This document shows, piece after piece, positions 1 through 10,964 of a stretch of 33,550 nucleotides of DNA; within the stretch, counting starts at the first letter, position 1, and each line of letters begins with the position of its first letter. The DNA is from Bolinopsis microptera (lineage: Eukaryota > Ctenophora > Tentaculata > Lobata > Bolinopsidae): NCBI RefSeq assembly GCF_026151205.1, contig NW_026971836.1:1-33550 (forward strand), read 5' to 3'. The position numbers and the translations under genes are program-made. The notes below the pieces were generated by a model. The model was not told the origin of the DNA, made no database searches, and saw only the letters and a list, made by a program, of their open reading frames with translations.

Positions 1-35
1 TGTGGGGCCTGGTTGGGGTTATGTCAAAATAATTC

Positions 36-420
36 TTAACAATTCGAATCTATGTAATTCTTTATATTGCCAGTAAGGATCCAAATGCCATCTATCGCAT
101 TTTCATTTACAACAAAAATTGGTCCGGAGTTGTCCCGCTGGAAGGGCCCCTTACCACGGATCCTGATGGAGGGCTTGGCAGCCAAATAAACTACCAAAAG
201 ATGCTTCGTGCTGTAACATTGCATTTTGCCACGATGCCAAGAATTTTCCTCTCAAATTTTTCTGAAAGTGAAAAACGGTCGCCAGAATATCTATCCCAGT
301 TACTGTTAGGAGAAACGCCAAGACTAGTCCAGGAAATAAGAATTTAACTCTAATTGATGGTGTAAATGTTAACCTGCTCGAAACCCAAGCCTCGCGCGGT
401 CAAACCGTGGCTGGAAATGA
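36..420 (-). pseudogene. possible trypsin-like serine protease remnant
   Basis: On the minus strand an open stretch ends near 36 and contains GPFQRDNSGPIFVV followed by IWILTG. This is reminiscent of the chymotrypsin-family active-site block (GxCxGDSGGPL, then a V/W-L-G-I strand). The block is not intact: the Cys before it is Phe, and GDSGGP reads RDNSGP. Upstream, a good 3' splice site (ttccag at about 402-407) precedes a second open piece starting HGLTARG and containing VNIYTIN, which would suit the centre of the same fold. I found no His or Asp active-site blocks. If the family is right, this is a decayed gene or a catalytically dead homologue, unless base errors changed the motif. The similarity is short and may be chance. 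Confidence 0.22.
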
Positions 421-3400
421 AATAAAACTAGATAATATGTACTAAGAAAGCAGTAAGCACCTATAATAAGATTCACTGCCCTTCTCGTAACCAGACAAAT
501 TCATTTTTTTTAAGTGCACATAAATTGCTATAAAGACAAAATTTAGTTTTTGGGAATTATGCATGATCAAAGCCAAACTTCAAGCAGAAATGGTAAATTG
601 CACTAATCGTAGAGAAATGAGCAAGATCGTGCAGATTAGACTCCAGGAATGGTCCAAAGAAAAACCCATGCGTATCCCATTCTCGTTTATCCTGGTAAAA
701 TTAGCGCACCAAGTGTGGACGGTTTAGGTTTGAGATAGAATAAAATCAAGACATTCCCTATCTTTCATGATATTTATAACTTTATGCTTGCAAGACATCA
801 AGATAATTCCAATTCTTAACTCCGAAATTTACGTCAAGATCGTTTGTGTTTAAAAACCGGACATTGCGTGAAACGGACATTAAAATGAACGCTCGAAGGC
901 ATTCAATGTTTTAGTAATTAATTTAACTTCCATATCGGACTTTATATTTTCGGACTTCATTCGTTTTATATTTTTTTACAATTCAGGCGGTGACAAAGAA
1001 ATACGATTGTTTCCACTCAGACCAGATGCTGTGGAACAAGAAATGTAATCATAAAACAGACAGATCTAGCTTGTCAGGGCTGTGTTAACCAAGGAACATG
1101 TGACGGTCTTTTGCAAGTTTCACAACATTTAATATCGGACCCCTGGGGCGCAAGATTATGATTGAAAACTATTTAAAAACGCTTATTTTGACAAGTTTGG
1201 ACACTATATCTAATGTTAAAAACTTAGTTTTAAGTATTCAAAAGCACATCCTGAGATCCAAGAATCCGATTCAAAAATCATCCCACAATCACACTTTTCG
1301 CAAATGTTTGCTGAGTGTGAACAATTTTCTGAAAATTAATTGCTGAAAAGTACTTGTATCTGGACCACAAAGCTGAAATGCGAAAATTACAGAATTTTAA
1401 ACTTCTTAAAAAAGGGCCGATTGAACTATTCTTCGACAAAGAATGATATGAAAAAGCTACCTTGTACGGCTTTCGCATAGCCACCCATTTCCGTCGGACC
1501 CCTAACTACGATGAGGTGGTTGGGTTAGGGCAAGGTCTGAAAAAAGTTTACTAAAAAAAGAGCAAGAAGAGACGAAAATAAAAAATACTACCAAAGGCCG
1601 TTGAATTGAAAATTGGTTTTTCCCGCCATTTTTACCACGGATTAGAATTTTTGTTCCTTTCGTTTTTTCCAACTGTTTCTGTCCCGGTTTACGATCAAAC
1701 AATAATTCAATCATGCAAGTTTATGTGGTCCCAAAATGTCAACATTTTTCCATGTCCATTTGTTTTTCAAGCAAAACGTCGTTGAAAATGTTTACAAAAA
1801 AAAAAGATTTTGCTGCTCATTTGTCATATTTTTTATAATTGTCGCATTAATCCGTAAATAGTAATAAATTAACCCAAAAAGTCTTCCAGCCAAAACTTTT
1901 TAACAATTAGTTATAACTACTATAGTGCTATCCTTATTTTTGAACATTTGGCAATTACGTTAACTTACATTTATTGAGCAATGAAAATCAAATTTTTCAG
2001 CAAAAGATAAATAAATTAAAATTTGATGAATCTATTAATAAATTTGAGGTTTCCTAAATTTATTCATTATTGGGCCTATGTTTACTCTAAATTGTATTTA
2101 GTCCTTAGCATACAATACTATCTCAAAACAGCTTCATTTTAAAAATCGGAATCTTGAAAAATGGATCATTTAGATATTACGAAGCCAATATTTTTGGCCC
2201 GATATACTATGTATTAAGGGACCCCTCCCCTGGCCTCCGTAAGCGACTTTTTAACACATAAACGTATATGTATGCAATTACTCTAGCGTAAGCATTTATG
2301 GAGAATTCGACATTGCTAACATGTATCAGTATGGTATTTAGTAGAGGGCTTATTACAGGCATTATATCTGCTCGAACAATTAGAAATCATGAAGAAAATT
2401 TTCTTGCTGTCAAAAATTACAAAAAAAAACTGAACAAATTGTTTATAAAGTATAATACATTGACGGTGGATCGAGTTAATAATTATTAACAATTTTTGGG
2501 GTTCCCAATTTTTGGTTTTTATTAATTTTTGTCACAACATTTGTGATCTTCAGTGCCCTATAACGTGTTTTTGATTGAGCGATTACAATTTGTTTTGATT
2601 TATTTTTTAATTATCTTTTTCAACCATTTTTTAATACCTGTTTCGATGCAAAGAATTTTATGAACCCGATTATCGTCACCGTAACACCTTTCTTGTAATG
2701 TATTTGTATAAAGTTTGTAAATTAAGTATTGATATTATTTATTAAATTTTATGTTCCTCTTAAATTTTAACGATTGACTCCGGGTATTAAATGTAAAAAA
2801 CATTGTTAAAAAACCTTACCTATTTATCACAAAAAATCCCTTAGTAAAAAAATTATCCCCAGCTGCCCTGTAGTAAAATATTTATTACGGCGAAAATCAT
2901 TTTTACAAATTAACAAATTATTGTACCCTCTATCGTATAGAAATGGATGGAAAAAACCCGTTTTTTGAAATTGATCGAAATTTATTAGAGAAAATTTGAA
3001 CCACAAAGAGGTAAAACGTTAAAAAATGTAAAACGCCCTGAAATAATTAAATTAGATAAAGTAACACTAAAATAAGCTCGAAACTGGTTCGAAAAATAAA
3101 CCCCATCAATATTTCCAATATGCTACCAGGGAAAATCAATCATGAATGAAAAAAATTGCCCTAAATTTTCCACATTTTTAAACCTGCATTAATGGTCCGA
3201 CACAAATCACCCGAATTAGAAAAAAATGCCCCCTGCAACCACATTTTGATCGTGAATCTTACAATCATACCGAACATTGGTTTTTTTATTTTTCAGTTTA
3301 AATTGGCTATAAAAGGAACCCCTTTTTTTGAGGTATTTGTGCCCGTGTTTTAATAAAGACAACGAAATATGGATTTACATGGTTAGTATGTAAACTAAAT

Positions 3401-3483
3401 CAGCCAAGACCCAATTAATCCCTGTAAAATTTAACTAAAATTTGGCCGGTTTTTGGCCCTTAGCAATAATAAACGTAAATTAA
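421..3483. other. non-coding, AT-rich; no gene recognised
   Basis: Short frames only. The most open piece is 2298-2489 on the plus strand (63 codons, Lys/Asn/Ile-rich), which I could not relate to any family. I saw no repeat structure, RNA gene or long inverted repeat. This is intron or intergenic in character. Confidence 0.5.
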
Positions 3484-3900
3484 ACGTCAAAAAATGAAAC
3501 ATTTAAAAAAATACTCACAAGAAAAGTAAAGTTCCAAAGAATGACAGTTGGTGATAACATTGCCACCTACGCCCATTTTAAATCGAGGAAAAAACAGATA
3601 CCGGCCCGAAAATTTTCCCAGTAACTAAAGCATAAAGGTTAAGTTCCCACCCTCACCAACCACAATGCCACGGTGGGGGAAAATTTTGGCCGCGGGACCC
3701 GAAAAAAAATAGTCGCGGAAAATCAGTCCCCCCCCCGCGCCGAAGTTTTTTTGAAAAGTGGCTTTGAATTTTTTCGTTCCCCCTCACCACCCTCCCCGGT
3801 CTTGAATCCTAAATCACGTCCCATTTTCTGTTGCGAAGGCCACGGATTAGTGGGACCGCTGAGCACACTTGCAAATGTGCTAACGCTTGGCCCCCATAGC
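3484..3900 (+). CDS. I-set immunoglobulin domain exon of an Ig-array protein (frame-broken)
   Basis: The first block (3484-3624, 46 codons open) contains KVKFQRMTVGDNIATYA, the A'/B-strand pattern of a titin-type Ig domain. After a shift, a short frame near 3660 carries the W-x-K core (RWGKIL). A third frame, 3813-3896, reads LLRRPRISGTAEHTCKCANAW, the F-strand pattern D/S-x-G-x-x-x-Y/H-x-C-x-x-x-N. The three pieces come in the order expected for one Ig domain of about 100 residues, but in different frames. Such domains in titin, kettin, twitchin or obscurin bind sarcomeric partners. Which protein this is cannot be told. The stretch is also richer in G+C than its flanks, as expected for exons here. 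Confidence 0.5.
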
Positions 3901-3960
3901 AACGTGGGGTTGCCCAAGCTTGATAAATAATTATATGACAAAAAATCCAGGATATAATTG

Positions 3961-4060
3961 CATGGAATTACGACCGCCCGTACGTGAGGAAAACCAACCA
4001 AAAATATATTTGTGTGGGTAAAACTTTTCCGGGCCAATTTCCACATCGAAAACTAAAAAG
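3961..4060 (+). CDS. short exon-like block in the Ig-array gene
   Basis: An open reading of about 33 codons reads AWNYDRPYVRKTNQKYICVG and on to a basic end, then runs directly into a consensus 5' splice site (aaaagtaagt, about 4057-4066). The K-Y-I-C-V element could be the F strand of another Ig domain, but that rests on a single motif. It lies between two better-supported Ig blocks on the same strand. Confidence 0.28.
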
Positions 4061-4520
4061 TAAGTAATGGGTAAGTAGTTACCCCTAAAAGTAGTAATAA
4101 AAATAAGAAAACGAAAATATGGTTTATCTTATTTATAACTCCCAAGACTACCAGCAGATACCCCCAAGGAAACCTTAAACCGTAAGGGGCCCCTCCACAT
4201 CGGAAAGTAAAAGAAAAATAAATTGTTCCCCCACCGTCCCCCCTTGTAAAAAACTAAAAAATTAGCATTCCCCGGGTAAGCCCAAATTCCTAAAACAATG
4301 TAGAATATTTAAAATTATCGATCGCGAAAAGTTCATATTTTTTTATAGGCCTTATTAAAAACCTGGGCGGCAAGCTTTGAAAACCCTTTGCGGAATTTAA
4401 TATGTTTTTTTCCCACTTGATTGGATTTGAATCGTAGTCACCGAGGGGTACGTGTAACAATATGCCTTTTTTTGTGGAATAATTGGAAGCGGTGGGCCCA
4501 TTAAATGCAAATGAAAACTA

Positions 4521-4638
4521 AACGAGCGCGGCCGGCCGGAGTTTTTTTATACAACAAAGCTGGGGAAAAAGGTGCGATTCCCCCCTGGTGGTAAGGTAAA
4601 TTATCGCTTAAGCCGGGTAAGGTCCTGCTGGGACCCAG
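4521..4638 (+). CDS. N-terminal half of a second Ig-like domain, ending at a splice donor
   Basis: The open frame reads GRPEFFYTTKLGKKVRFPPG and then GKVNYRLSRVRSCWDPG. The pattern P-x-F-x-x-x-L-x-x-x-V-x-x-x-x-G-x-x-V matches the start (A to B strands) of an I-set Ig domain. The block ends exactly at cag|gtaag (exon end 4638), a near-perfect donor, and stops are found just beyond. Splitting Ig domains by introns is common in invertebrate giant muscle proteins. A 125-codon open frame on the opposite strand over 4501-4878 is Lys/Leu-mixed, shows no family signature, and is judged a shadow. Confidence 0.42.
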
Positions 4639-4913
4639 GTAAGCCTTGATACCGCCGACGTTTCCGCGTTTTAATAAGTAAAAAACAAGAAAAGTAATAA
4701 TTTTAATGGTCCCCAAATAGAAAATAAACCGAAACCAATTGAGTCCCCATACCAAGGCCCGGTTACTGGCCGTTTTCCCGCGCCTGAACAGCCAATTGGA
4801 GGGCTCTGTAAAGAGTTTTAGAGCTTGACCAATTTTTAAATGGTCTAGGCCCGCGTGCAAACTACATTTCGTAACCACCTTGCCCTTTGGAAGAATACAA
4901 CAGCGCGCCCCGC

Positions 4914-5111
4914 CTGCCGCCCCTACTTACTTTTCCGAAAGAAATTTAGACCGAGTAAACAATCCCGTCCAAGTTAAAGCCAACATTGGTGATTCACTTT
5001 TACCTGGGAAACCCCCTCCCAAAGGCCCCTATCCATGGTTTCTAAATAATCCCGAGATTAGGCGGGGAAATATGACTGAAATTGACAGGCTTGGGCGGCC
5101 GGGCCCCCCAG
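4914..5111 (+). CDS. third Ig-like exon of the Ig-array protein
   Basis: A 98-codon open frame spans 4880-5176; I take the exon as the part between an AG at about 4912-4913 and the gtaagg donor at about 5111. It reads APTYFSERNLDRVNNPVQV, then KANIGDSLLPGK, then PYPWFLNN, and ends DRLGRPGPP. This is the Ig order P-x-F, V-x-V-x-x-G-x-S-L, P-x-P, W-x-x-N. The closing RPGPP is typical of the boundary between Ig and FnIII modules in titin/twitchin-like proteins. Together these suggest a sarcomeric or adhesion-type giant protein. The exact ends are inferred. Confidence 0.45.
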
Positions 5112-5209
5112 TAAGGGGGATTTACAGGCACCTATTAAACATATTTAATTGTTGTTTTGTTTTTCATAATCTATAGACACCATAAAATGGAAGATTTTTT
5201 TGCGGGAAA

Positions 5210-5545
5210 ATGACGGCGCCCCTTTTTTCGTGCGGCCCATATTGCTTGAATGCAAAATATTCAACCCTTCCACGGACCGTTAGTTTTCTACTGCTGAAAT
5301 TAAAACAACAAAACAACGATCATCGTTTTCGATGCAAAGTCAAAAATAATAAGTTTGGGCGGCGGCGCTCCGTTTTGAAAGCGGCCCAAAAAGTCCAATC
5401 CCAATCGTGCGCTAAACTTCAATTTTTGATTGAGGGAGTCAAAACCCCCCATCGAGAATCGTGCTTTGTGAAGCAAAGCAAACAAATCCCGAACGATGCC
5501 GAAACAATATTTTCGGATGCGAGCAAGAATTTAGCTAATGCTTAG
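5210..5545 (+). CDS. C-terminal half of an Ig domain plus linker
   Basis: A 111-codon frame is uninterrupted here. In its first half it reads LLLKLKQQNNDHRFRCKVKN followed by NKFG. This is the E-F strand signature of I-set Ig domains (L-x-I/L ... D-x-x-x-Y/F-x-C-x-x-x-N-x-x-G) and is the single clearest domain match in the window. The rest is a hydrophilic linker (SQSCAKLQFLIEGVK and on). The frame ends at ttag|gtaaga, a donor-like site at about 5546, so the stop codon there may be intronic. Codons here are less AT-biased than in the surrounding introns. Confidence 0.55.
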   Translation: MTAPLFSCGPYCLNAKYSTLPRTVSFLLLKLKQQNNDHRFRCKVKNNKFGRRRSVLKAAQKVQSQSCAKLQFLIEGVKTPHRESCFVKQSKQIPNDAETIFSDASKNLANA

Positions 5546-5765
5546 GTAAGAATGCGCCGCGGGTGCAACAAAGCGCTTTACGGGGAAAGTTCCTCCAATT
5601 CAGTTTGGGGGTAAAACTTTTTTTGGAATCTTTCATAATCAATATCAACTAACAAAGATTTTTCCCTATAAAAATCTTGTAAAGAAAAAGTTCGACTAAA
5701 TGTATGGCGATTTAATCAGGGCAACAAATTAATTTTAAAAAAAAATGGAAAAACTTAAATTTTAG

Positions 5766-5934
5766 GTAAATACGGCCACGCCGCGCCGCGCCCGAATATA
5801 TTCCGACAGAGTTAAACACTGTAGAACATGAAAATCCGAAGCCTGCTTTGAAGAGCGAAGACTGTCCCCACATTTCTAGCCCGCCCCCCCCCTCTCAAAT
5901 CATGAACAAACCCTATACACATTACTGTTTCTAG
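5766..5934 (+). CDS. exon starting a further Ig-like domain, Pro-rich end
   Basis: A 3' splice-like site (aaattttag, ending 5765) precedes a 54-codon open frame (5770-5931, stop 5932-5934). It reads RRAAPEYIPTELNTVEHENP, then KPALKSEDCPHISS and a run of four prolines. APE-Y/F-I-x-x-L-x-x-V is the usual opening of an I-set Ig domain after a linker. No ATG is needed for an internal exon. It continues the same strand and spacing as the blocks upstream. After the proline run I lose the reading. Confidence 0.35.
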
Positions 5935-6734
5935 TGGTTAATTTTATTTGCAACTCTGTAACCAACCTTTATTTGGCCTCCATCAATTGCCTTAAGTTTT
6001 CATTGTTGTCAGTGTTGCAAAAAATTTTGATAAAATCAAAATGAAACGAATAATATTCAATGAAAAAAACGACAAGTTTTTATTTTTACAATCCCTTAAA
6101 TCATAAAATTAAAAATAAGAAGCTTAAAAACCCACGAAATTAGTTAGCCTAAAGTAAAAAAACCTTGAGGAAATTAAATTTTTGGGTGAATTGGGGATAT
6201 ATATTTATGAAAAAAACTCGCCCCAGGTTGTGGGTTGTTAATATTTTTTTATTATTGGTAAGCGTTTTGAAATTTAGTGAGACAAGGGTCCATTTTTTTT
6301 TTTTTTTCCCTCTATTATTCTAAAAGAAAAATGTTCTACTTTTACAGTATGCAATGCTGGAAAGTGGCAAGAGAAATGAGGGGACCCAAAACGCTTTGGG
6401 GACTAAAACAAAACAGGGGCGTAACGAAAAGGGCCACCCCCTGCCTGAAACTCCCCTGCCCCTGTGCGGGGGGCGCCCCGTCCACTTTATAGGGGGGGCG
6501 GCCAAAAATCGTCCCCCCGTTTTGTTTGAAAATTGGGGAACCAAGGTTTCGAAAAACTTAACTAAAGTAAAACAGCCCAAAAAACTGCGGGCGTTTTTGC
6601 TCTAGAATACACACATTTATGTTAGAGATTTTTTAACCGGCCGAATTCCCCCTCTTTAAATCACCAATTTGTGCAATTTTGAGGGGAAGGGGCACCAAAA
6701 GGGAGGGGGCGCCAAACAGGGGGGAGTGCCTGCC

Positions 6735-6736
<2 letters not shown>

Positions 6737-6775
<39 letters not shown>

Positions 6776-6962
6776 CGGCAGGGGCCACCGCCCTAAACAG
6801 GCAAACGTTTAACGGTCCCACTGGCTAACCCCAATGGCCCCCCCATTTTACAAGACCACTTATCCAGACATGGGCAAAATTGAATTGTCCCCCCCATTTA
6901 ATGGCCTTTAATTTCGTCCCCTCCCCTGAAACCTGGAACCCTAACCTCACTGGCACCTTCTT
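6737..6962 (-). mobile_element. retroposon-like insert with 39-nt poly(A) tail (minus strand)
   Basis: Positions 6737-6775 are an uninterrupted run of 39 T, which is a poly(A) tail on the minus strand. The body would lie at higher coordinates. It contains the same short motif twice (ccccccca-ttta at 6840-6850 and 6890-6901), a mark of repetitive DNA. I could not identify the family or find convincing target-site duplications, so the upper boundary is a guess. Run length in this consensus is unreliable. Confidence 0.35.
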
Positions 6963-8068
6963 AAACATTCTTAATAAATAAATCCTCCTATCTAAAATAA
7001 AATAGGAATATTTTATATACAAAAAGCATATTAACAACAAAACCACAGACCACAAAATAAAAATGTTTTTAAAATCCTTATAGTAAAGAGCTCCTTACGG
7101 GCCAAAAGAGAAAACCCGTTGTTTTCCTGCTACGAGTTTAAGAGGGACCTATAACCCCGCTTTAAAATTGGGACCACAAATAGATGATGCCTAAGGATTC
7201 GAATAAATAAATGGAATAAGAAAAGGTAATAAAATATGGGCCTTAATTAAGTCCACGTGGGGCTATTACCAATGGGCCGCCCGTTTTAACAAAACCTTTT
7301 ATAGACCTAGTCCCCTATACGACCCTTAATAGGCAAAATAGGAAGTAAATTTATATTCAATTTTTTTTTTAAGTTTCCAGGAAATAAGATCCAACATTAT
7401 TATCTATTTAGGTGGTGAAAAATATGGACCCTAGAAACGGCCAATAATCACGCTGAAGTATATAGCTTGTTGTTGTTTTTTGAAATTTAATGATGGAAAC
7501 GCGCAAGGGGTGGCCAATTGAAATAACAACTAAATAAAATGCCAGTTTTTTGCGCGAAGTTGCCGCGTCGAAAAATTTGGGTGGGGGCCACAAAAAACGT
7601 GCTTGCGGAATTTGACCAATATTTCCCAATAAACTCCTAACTTCCGATAAAGTAAATTAAGTGGGTAAAGGAAAAAATTTTAGGCCAAAAACGAATGGTT
7701 GAACCTAGTATTTTATTTTGGGGTTGATTGTAAATACAACAGCAAAAAACCTTATATCAAAACTTTTCAGCCAAAAAAAAAGTCCCCCAAAAAAATTTTT
7801 ATTTTTACCCACTTTTTTTTGGAATTTTTACCCCCAACAAAAATAGAGGGATTTTTTCAAATTTTTTTTACATCCACTACAGTCTGAGCCTGTGGAGGGC
7901 GGGCCTGGGTTGTTAAGGTGGGGTTAGGGAGTTACAGGTGGATGCTATCTGCGGCCCCATGCAAAAAGTTTTGACTCAGGCCGTAACATGTGAGCGCGTG
8001 CGACTGTTCGGAGAGACTGAGCGAATTAGGACGGGGGTAATCTGCTTATAGGTATTGGGATTCACAAT

Positions 8069-8146
8069 ATATTGCAAAAAGGGAACATTGGGTTTTTTTG
8101 GCCTATTTTTTTGCCCCAAAAAATCGGTTTTTTTTTTTGCAATATT
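8069..8146. repeat. imperfect inverted repeat (hairpin)
   Basis: The arm beginning atattgcaaaaa at 8069 is mirrored by ttttttgcaatat ending near 8145. The inner parts (ttgggtttttttgg and ccccaaaaaatc) also pair, leaving a T-rich loop. It could be a small foldback or a terminator-like structure; no target duplication was seen. Confidence 0.4.
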
Positions 8147-8408
8147 TTAAAAATAACCCCCCAAAAAAGTCCCTCCAGTCCCCCAAATCCATCCTTTAAA
8201 CCACTTTTTAATTTTTAAACTCGATTTTCCCTAACGGGGTCCCAAAAAAAATACGTTCTAGTAGTAGGGGTGTATCCTCTGGGTACCCCCCCTAGCCCCG
8301 TAAAATCCGGAGCAGACCAAAGGCCCCGTAAGAGCCCCGTCCTAACTATGAATATATAAATTAAAATGGTAGTATGAGCTGTACATCGGGGTGCTCACAC
8401 TACATTAG

Positions 8409-8594
8409 AGAAAGCGGTATGGTTTTCATGTGAGCTCATTAGAAGAGTTTTCTAATAATACTTTAAATAAAAACCCTATTATAAAAAATATACAATGGAC
8501 TGTGACGAGATTATTGCCAAACCCAGAGGAAAAAGAATGTGAATCAACAGAGGTTAAAAAACCCCCCCCAGATGGAATAAACATTTTTAAATAA
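8409..8594 (+). CDS. open reading stretch upstream of the LRR gene, unknown
   Basis: Sixty-one codons are open without an ATG, in AT-rich DNA where stops are frequent. It is hydrophilic (VSSLEEFSNNTLNKNPIIKN and then a Glu/Lys/Pro-rich end). It finishes 6 nt before the proposed start of the LRR protein at 8601. It may be a last exon of an upstream gene, a 5' leader or chance. No domain is recognised. Confidence 0.25.
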   Translation, partial: RKRYGFHVSSLEEFSNNTLNKNPIIKNIQWTVTRLLPNPEEKECESTEVKKPPPDGINIFK

Positions 8595-8600
8595 GAGACT

Positions 8601-10072
8601 ATGGAAAAACCAGTATTTTGGGGGAAGAAAAAAAAGTGACCGCCCTAATTTTATTTATCGGCGCCGCTTTTGCGGCCGACCATGTCCCCCCCAAAACCCT
8701 GTGTTCCCCAGCTTTTCTTTCTCCCCCGGGGTACCAAGATATAGTGTTTATGAAAAAATGACCCTAGCGTTCCATTAGAAAATAATATACCGGAATAAAA
8801 TTGAATATGCAATTTGCAAATTTTGAAATTAAAATAAAACATGATTTCTGATGAATTCTTCAAATTTTATTTGGACAAAACGCAAAAGTGAAAATAATGG
8901 TTTTTAAAAAGAAAACAATTTATTTAGTGGCCTAGCCCACAGAACATCTCCAAACATGCCTTTTTCCAATAGCAGCCTCGTTATTAAATTTGAGGATCCA
9001 AGAACAATATTAAACTCCTCGGACAGCCAATGAATTAAAACCCGAACCAACTCTGAAAAATGGCCCCTTCGACCTTTTGGGGGAGTTCCCCCGAATTAAG
9101 TTTTTTGGGGGTTAGGCCTGAAACTTTGGGAAAAATCTGAAATCTTGGCACTTTATCCTGGCCAGGTTTTAGATAGCAATATATGAACAAAAAAACCAAT
9201 GGAATAAAACTTCCGGAAACATTAAAAGCGGGATAAAGGATGTAAATAAATGGGAAGGGGGTTGTCCCCCACCCACTGCAAACTTAACTCTCCCTAGAAA
9301 TGGATACTAGGATGTGAAGCTTGCTTAAAGCCCTAGAACACAACGAGTTTTCCCCTGAAATAGAAGCCAATGGCTTAGAATTATCCACTTTCCTTCCCCA
9401 CATGCACATTTTGAAGACCTTGTAGCTAACAATATTCAATTTGATTCCGTGGGAAAAAATCGGTCCCTCGATGTGGAAAGCCTTTCCTTAAAGCGCCATA
9501 AACCCCCTGAGAATACTGTATTAACCTCGAACTCGAGAATTTTCTAAATGAAATCTAGACTTAAAAAAAGGATCCCAACCCTTGGAATCCAAAAAATTTT
9601 GAATGCTACATTTTAAAATACCCGCCACTGATATTTAAACACACCCGTTTCCCACCCAATTTTTTAAAAATGGCCCTGGGGAAGGATTTTGGTCGGATTC
9701 ATAATTAAAGGATATGTGGTCGAATTGTTTTATAAGATTTAAACTTGAATATTTTTTATAAGCGTAAACCGAGCTGAAATTTTTTTGCCCAATGACTATT
9801 TTTCCAAAATGAACCTCTTTTTTTACAAATGACCCCTATTATATTCATATAAATTTTTCATTCTATTTGTTATCAATTTTTTTTTTTTTTTTTCCCCATC
9901 TAATAATTTTTTGACATTAAAGTCCCTAACCTTGAAAGGGTCACACAATCCCACCAAATGTAAAATTAATCTTGAAAAATTGAAAAATTTTTTAGCCTGG
10001 GAGTGGGTGGGCCCTTATTCCCTTTGTCCCCTTTCTAACCGTGTGGGGGGTGGAGCGCAGTGGAAAAAGTGA
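8601..10072 (+). CDS. secreted leucine-rich-repeat protein (frame-broken)
   Basis: The ATG at 8601 starts MEKPVFWGKKK. One base shift in the A run then gives VTALILFIGAAFAADH, a good signal peptide with an A-x-A cleavage site. Repeats follow: LENNIPE, NLQILKLK then NMISDEFF (8805-8889), LFSGLAH and SNSSLV (about 8920-9025), PTLKNGPFDLLGEFPRIKF (about 9045-9105), LLKALEHNEFSPEI and LPHMHILKTL (9318-9422), VANNIQFDSV and LDVESLSLK (up to 9547). The final block (9899-10069, stop 10070-10072) reads SNNFLTLKSLTLKGSHNPTK, then C-x-x-N-L-x-x-L-x-x-F-L, as in an LRR C-terminal cap. At about 485 codons it fits a small extracellular LRR protein. Frames change at least six times, with one in-frame TAA (8835), so it is either a pseudogene or a victim of indel errors. 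Receptor or immune subfamily is not resolved. Confidence 0.6.
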
Positions 10073-10174
10073 GAAAAGGTGGGTTTTTAACCAGATTTTA
10101 TTATTAGACTTAGGATAAAGATTTTTTAATATATTACATTTGATATCAGATATATTTTTTGATAAGGTTAACTT

Positions 10175-10180
10175 AATAAA
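10175..10180 (+). promoter_or_regulatory. polyadenylation signal AATAAA for the LRR gene
   Basis: A canonical AATAAA lies about 100 nt after the LRR stop codon, on the same strand. AATAAA is common in AT-rich DNA, so position is the main argument. Confidence 0.4.
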
Positions 10181-10964
10181 GTTGTTTTGGAAGAAGATTT
10201 CCCCTCCCCTAATTAGAAATTTTTAAACCCATAAGTGAAAAAAAATGATTAAACGAAAGGAACTAATTCATTGGGATACATAATCTAACGCCCAACCTTT
10301 GCTTAATATCTGGCCTTTTAAAAAACCAAAAGAAGGGCCAAATCCTTAATTAAAATGCTTCTACCTGGTCCTAAAAAAACTAAAATACTTTTACCAAATC
10401 CTATTAAAAGTAAAGGGCCAGTATATGTTGTACCAAACCCACAATCCCTAATATTATACCGTCCCCCCCCCCCTCCTCCCAAAAAACAAGCCTCCAGCCC
10501 CTCCATCAAAAAAAAAAAAAACATAACAATTTATTAGTATATTTCCCCCAGTCCCCCCTATCTAGTTTTCCCCAAAAAATACATCACCGAGCTAGTGGAT
10601 TCTGGGTGAGCACAAAAATGCCCCCCTAATGCCCCCGTGGGCACCATTTATCTCCCCAGCCCCGCTAGCCTGCCAGTATTCCCCCCTGACAGAACTTCCA
10701 ATAGCAAAAAAAGATCAAACTAAGTCCCAAGTTTACCCAAATTGAGCCACTAATAACAATTTTTAATTTGGTTATTTTAAATATTTTGACTTTTGTAAAA
10801 AAAAATTTAGAACCCCTTAAAACCAATTTGAATTTAATAAGTTCTTGCATTGATTTATTATTAGATTTCATTGGGCAATAATTTACCGGGATGTTTTTTT
10901 TTTTGAGGGAAAGCGGGAATGGTATTAGCCGCGCCGTTTTCTTGCCCCCCCTGTTTTTTTTTAG

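Larger units (their letters stand above)
5935..8400. other. non-coding with retroposon-like and GC-rich repeat segments
   Basis: AT-rich introns or intergenic DNA. Within it are GC-rich, palindrome-rich runs at 6400-6520 and 6680-6730, the poly(T) tract described separately, and a more balanced stretch at 7880-8050 in which I see no gene. Open frames here are short or driven by G/C runs. Confidence 0.45.

Noticed and set aside
6633-6821. Poly-lysine protein on the minus strand
   Set aside because: Simply the translated 39-nt poly(A) tract.
10318-10537. Open frames on both strands (68 and 60 codons)
   Set aside because: Driven by C runs and A runs, low complexity, located after the LRR polyadenylation signal with no splice sites in support.
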